From assembly GCA_003427395.1 (NCBI GenBank), contig BFEA01000393.1, positions 448,544 through 487,410 of the forward strand: 38,867 nt of DNA. The letters run 5' to 3'. Below are positions 24,004-38,867 of this stretch, in pieces. Both the position numbers and the translations under genes were made by a program. The notes beneath the pieces are model-generated. The model searched no databases. It was not told where the DNA came from and was given only the letters and a program-made list of their open reading frames with translations. Source of the DNA: Chara braunii. Taxonomy: Eukaryota > Streptophyta > Charophyceae > Charales > Characeae. Position 1 is the first letter of the stretch. The number at the start of each line of letters is the position of its first letter.

Positions 24004-24177
24004 CTATCTCTCTCAGAGAGACAGCATCATAATTTGCGCATGGCGCATGCGCACCGCAAGTATGATCTGGATTCAAAATTTGGTCTGTTTTTCAGAAGTA
24101 TATTATTTTGTTAATCTGACTGCATCTGGATTGAAGTTGGGTCTATATTTCAACATTACATGGGTGTACGAAATGAG
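22518..24177. other. No recognisable gene; eroded dispersed repeat
   Basis: A 78-codon ORF at 22641 shows no family motif. GAACTGACCGGCCCTATGTT (near 23193) and CTGGATTCGAATTCAGGTCT (near 23543) resemble GAACTGACCTGCCCCACGTT (38709) and CTGGATTCGAGCTGAGGTCT (38772), so a dispersed repeat of unknown type touches both places. Confidence 0.45.
23969..24016 (+). repeat. (CT)n(ATCT)n microsatellite
   Basis: A short CT tract grading into about seven TATC/ATCT units, then CT again. Confidence 0.95.
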
Positions 24178-24288
24178 CTACCTTCTTCCCCCGAATACAA
24201 TGTACGGTCATTATAGCTGTATTTGAGGCATGTTTCAGTCTAGATACAGCTATAATGATCGTACATTGTATTCAGGGGAAGAAGGTAG
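24178..24288. mobile_element. 111-bp fold-back MITE, copy 3 (best preserved)
   Basis: The two arms of about 48 bp pair with roughly three mismatches: CTACCTTCTTCCCCCGAATA...TCATTATAGCTGTAT against the inverse of ATACAGCTATAATGATC...GGGGAAGAAGGTAG. The loop is only about 15 bases. As RNA this would form a miRNA-precursor-like hairpin. It ends 342 bp upstream of the GALE micro-exon. Confidence 0.8.
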
Positions 24289-24630
24289 GCCTGTTGGTGA
24301 AGTCACTTCTTTGTTTATATGAATGTATGCGCCGTCTGGTCGCTGGCTCTTCTGCCAGATATTTTCTTTCTTTCTCTTTTGCATGCGGTCTCGTTTATAA
24401 AGGCATATGGTTTTATGGGTTGTTGTTATGAGTTTGTTCATGAAGGCATGTTTTTATGGGCCAGCTGATGGCCCTACTCCTGTGAGGAGAGAGAGAGAGG
24501 TTATGCAAGGTATATGGTGCTAAAGAGGAGAAATTTTGCATGCGCAAAGAATCTGAAGATTGATCAGTATGCTATATTCCTGGCGTGTGTGTTCTGGTGA
24601 TGGCAGGCTGATATTTGTGACACATTGCAG

Positions 24631-38381
<13,751 letters not shown>

Positions 38382-38867
38382 GTTCGTTATCCTGCTCATA
38401 TGCATGTATAACATTGTATATCAAATCCTCTCCTCGACAAAGTTTGCATGTGGGTAGCTTGGCTTGTGCCTTTCAAAGCACAGCACATCTTTGCTGCACA
38501 CTTAACTGAAGTACGTTTTTCTGGGGCATCACCATATGCCTGCTTCTGCTCGTCTCTTTTGCCCTCCTTGTGAGCTAGGAAAGCTCTTGTGGTTGGTGTG
38601 TTAGTCAATTGTCCAGGTGTGCTTCCCCGTGTGGTTTGGATTATCTTGCTCTGATGTTTTTACAAGTTTTTTTGAAAGAATGGCGACTGCTTTGAGATAT
38701 TTTTGTTGAACTGACCTGCCCCACGTTATCAGAATTATTCAATTATGCGATTTCATTCATTCCAGTTCCATCTGGATTCGAGCTGAGGTCTGTACGTCAA
38801 CAGTTCATGGATGTGCCGACTGGGGTGGTCTGTATGCAATCAGACTCGTTCTCAAACACACTTTTCA
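38382..38867 (+). other. Start of GALE intron after exon h
   Basis: No further GALE coding sequence found. From about 38690 it matches, with divergence, parts of 23170-23580 (ACTGACCTGCC, TCTGGATTCGAG). Confidence 0.55.

Overview
The window is nuclear DNA from a eukaryote of the plant lineage. Three things show this: a plant-type UDP-glucose 4-epimerase gene split into many short exons with GT..AG introns of 0.8-3.4 kb, an almost intact plant-like U6 snRNA sequence, and dense transposon and microsatellite content. Large introns, repeat-choked flanks and the protein sequence would fit a streptophyte alga with an expanded genome (a Chara-like charophyte is my guess). That last step is inference. 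Nothing suggests a bacterial or organellar source, and almost every ORF of 60-190 codons is chance reading of non-coding DNA.

Right third (24.6-38.4 kb): eight exons of one + strand gene, GALE/UGE. They splice in frame into about 219 codons running from just before the VVHFAG motif to [17 protein letters not shown]. They include the catalytic Ser region (SSSATVYG), the YGRTK Tyr/Lys pair and the sugar-binding segment. The N-terminal NAD-binding exon(s), with the TGGAGFIG glycine motif, were not found, and the last exon(s) lie beyond the right edge. The introns hold a retrotransposed U6 pseudogene with poly-A and target-site duplication, a PIF/Harbinger-like element, a hAT-like element, MITEs, CT/CA microsatellites and duplicated splice-acceptor-like sequence.

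Left two thirds (1-24.6 kb): no convincing host gene. This part holds a complete hAT-like element with a G-rich core (1.17-1.63 kb), a probable retrotransposon gag relic (4.87-5.08 kb, - strand) and a cluster of U6-resembling repeats (6.9-7.6 kb). It also holds two copies of a ~200-bp MITE, an array of hairpins with different stems (14.23-14.49 kb), a 187-bp inverted repeat with a 0.6-kb spacer containing a tRNA-like relic (19.43-20.41 kb), and many two-copy tandem duplications. Copies of a 111-bp fold-back MITE lie at 6.1, 22.4, 24.2 and 30.3 kb.

The only functional unit I would defend is the epimerase, a Leloir-pathway enzyme that interconverts UDP-glucose and UDP-galactose. The strongest candidate for something undescribed is the hairpin array at 14.2-14.5 kb, followed by the U6-like repeats at 6.9-7.6 kb.
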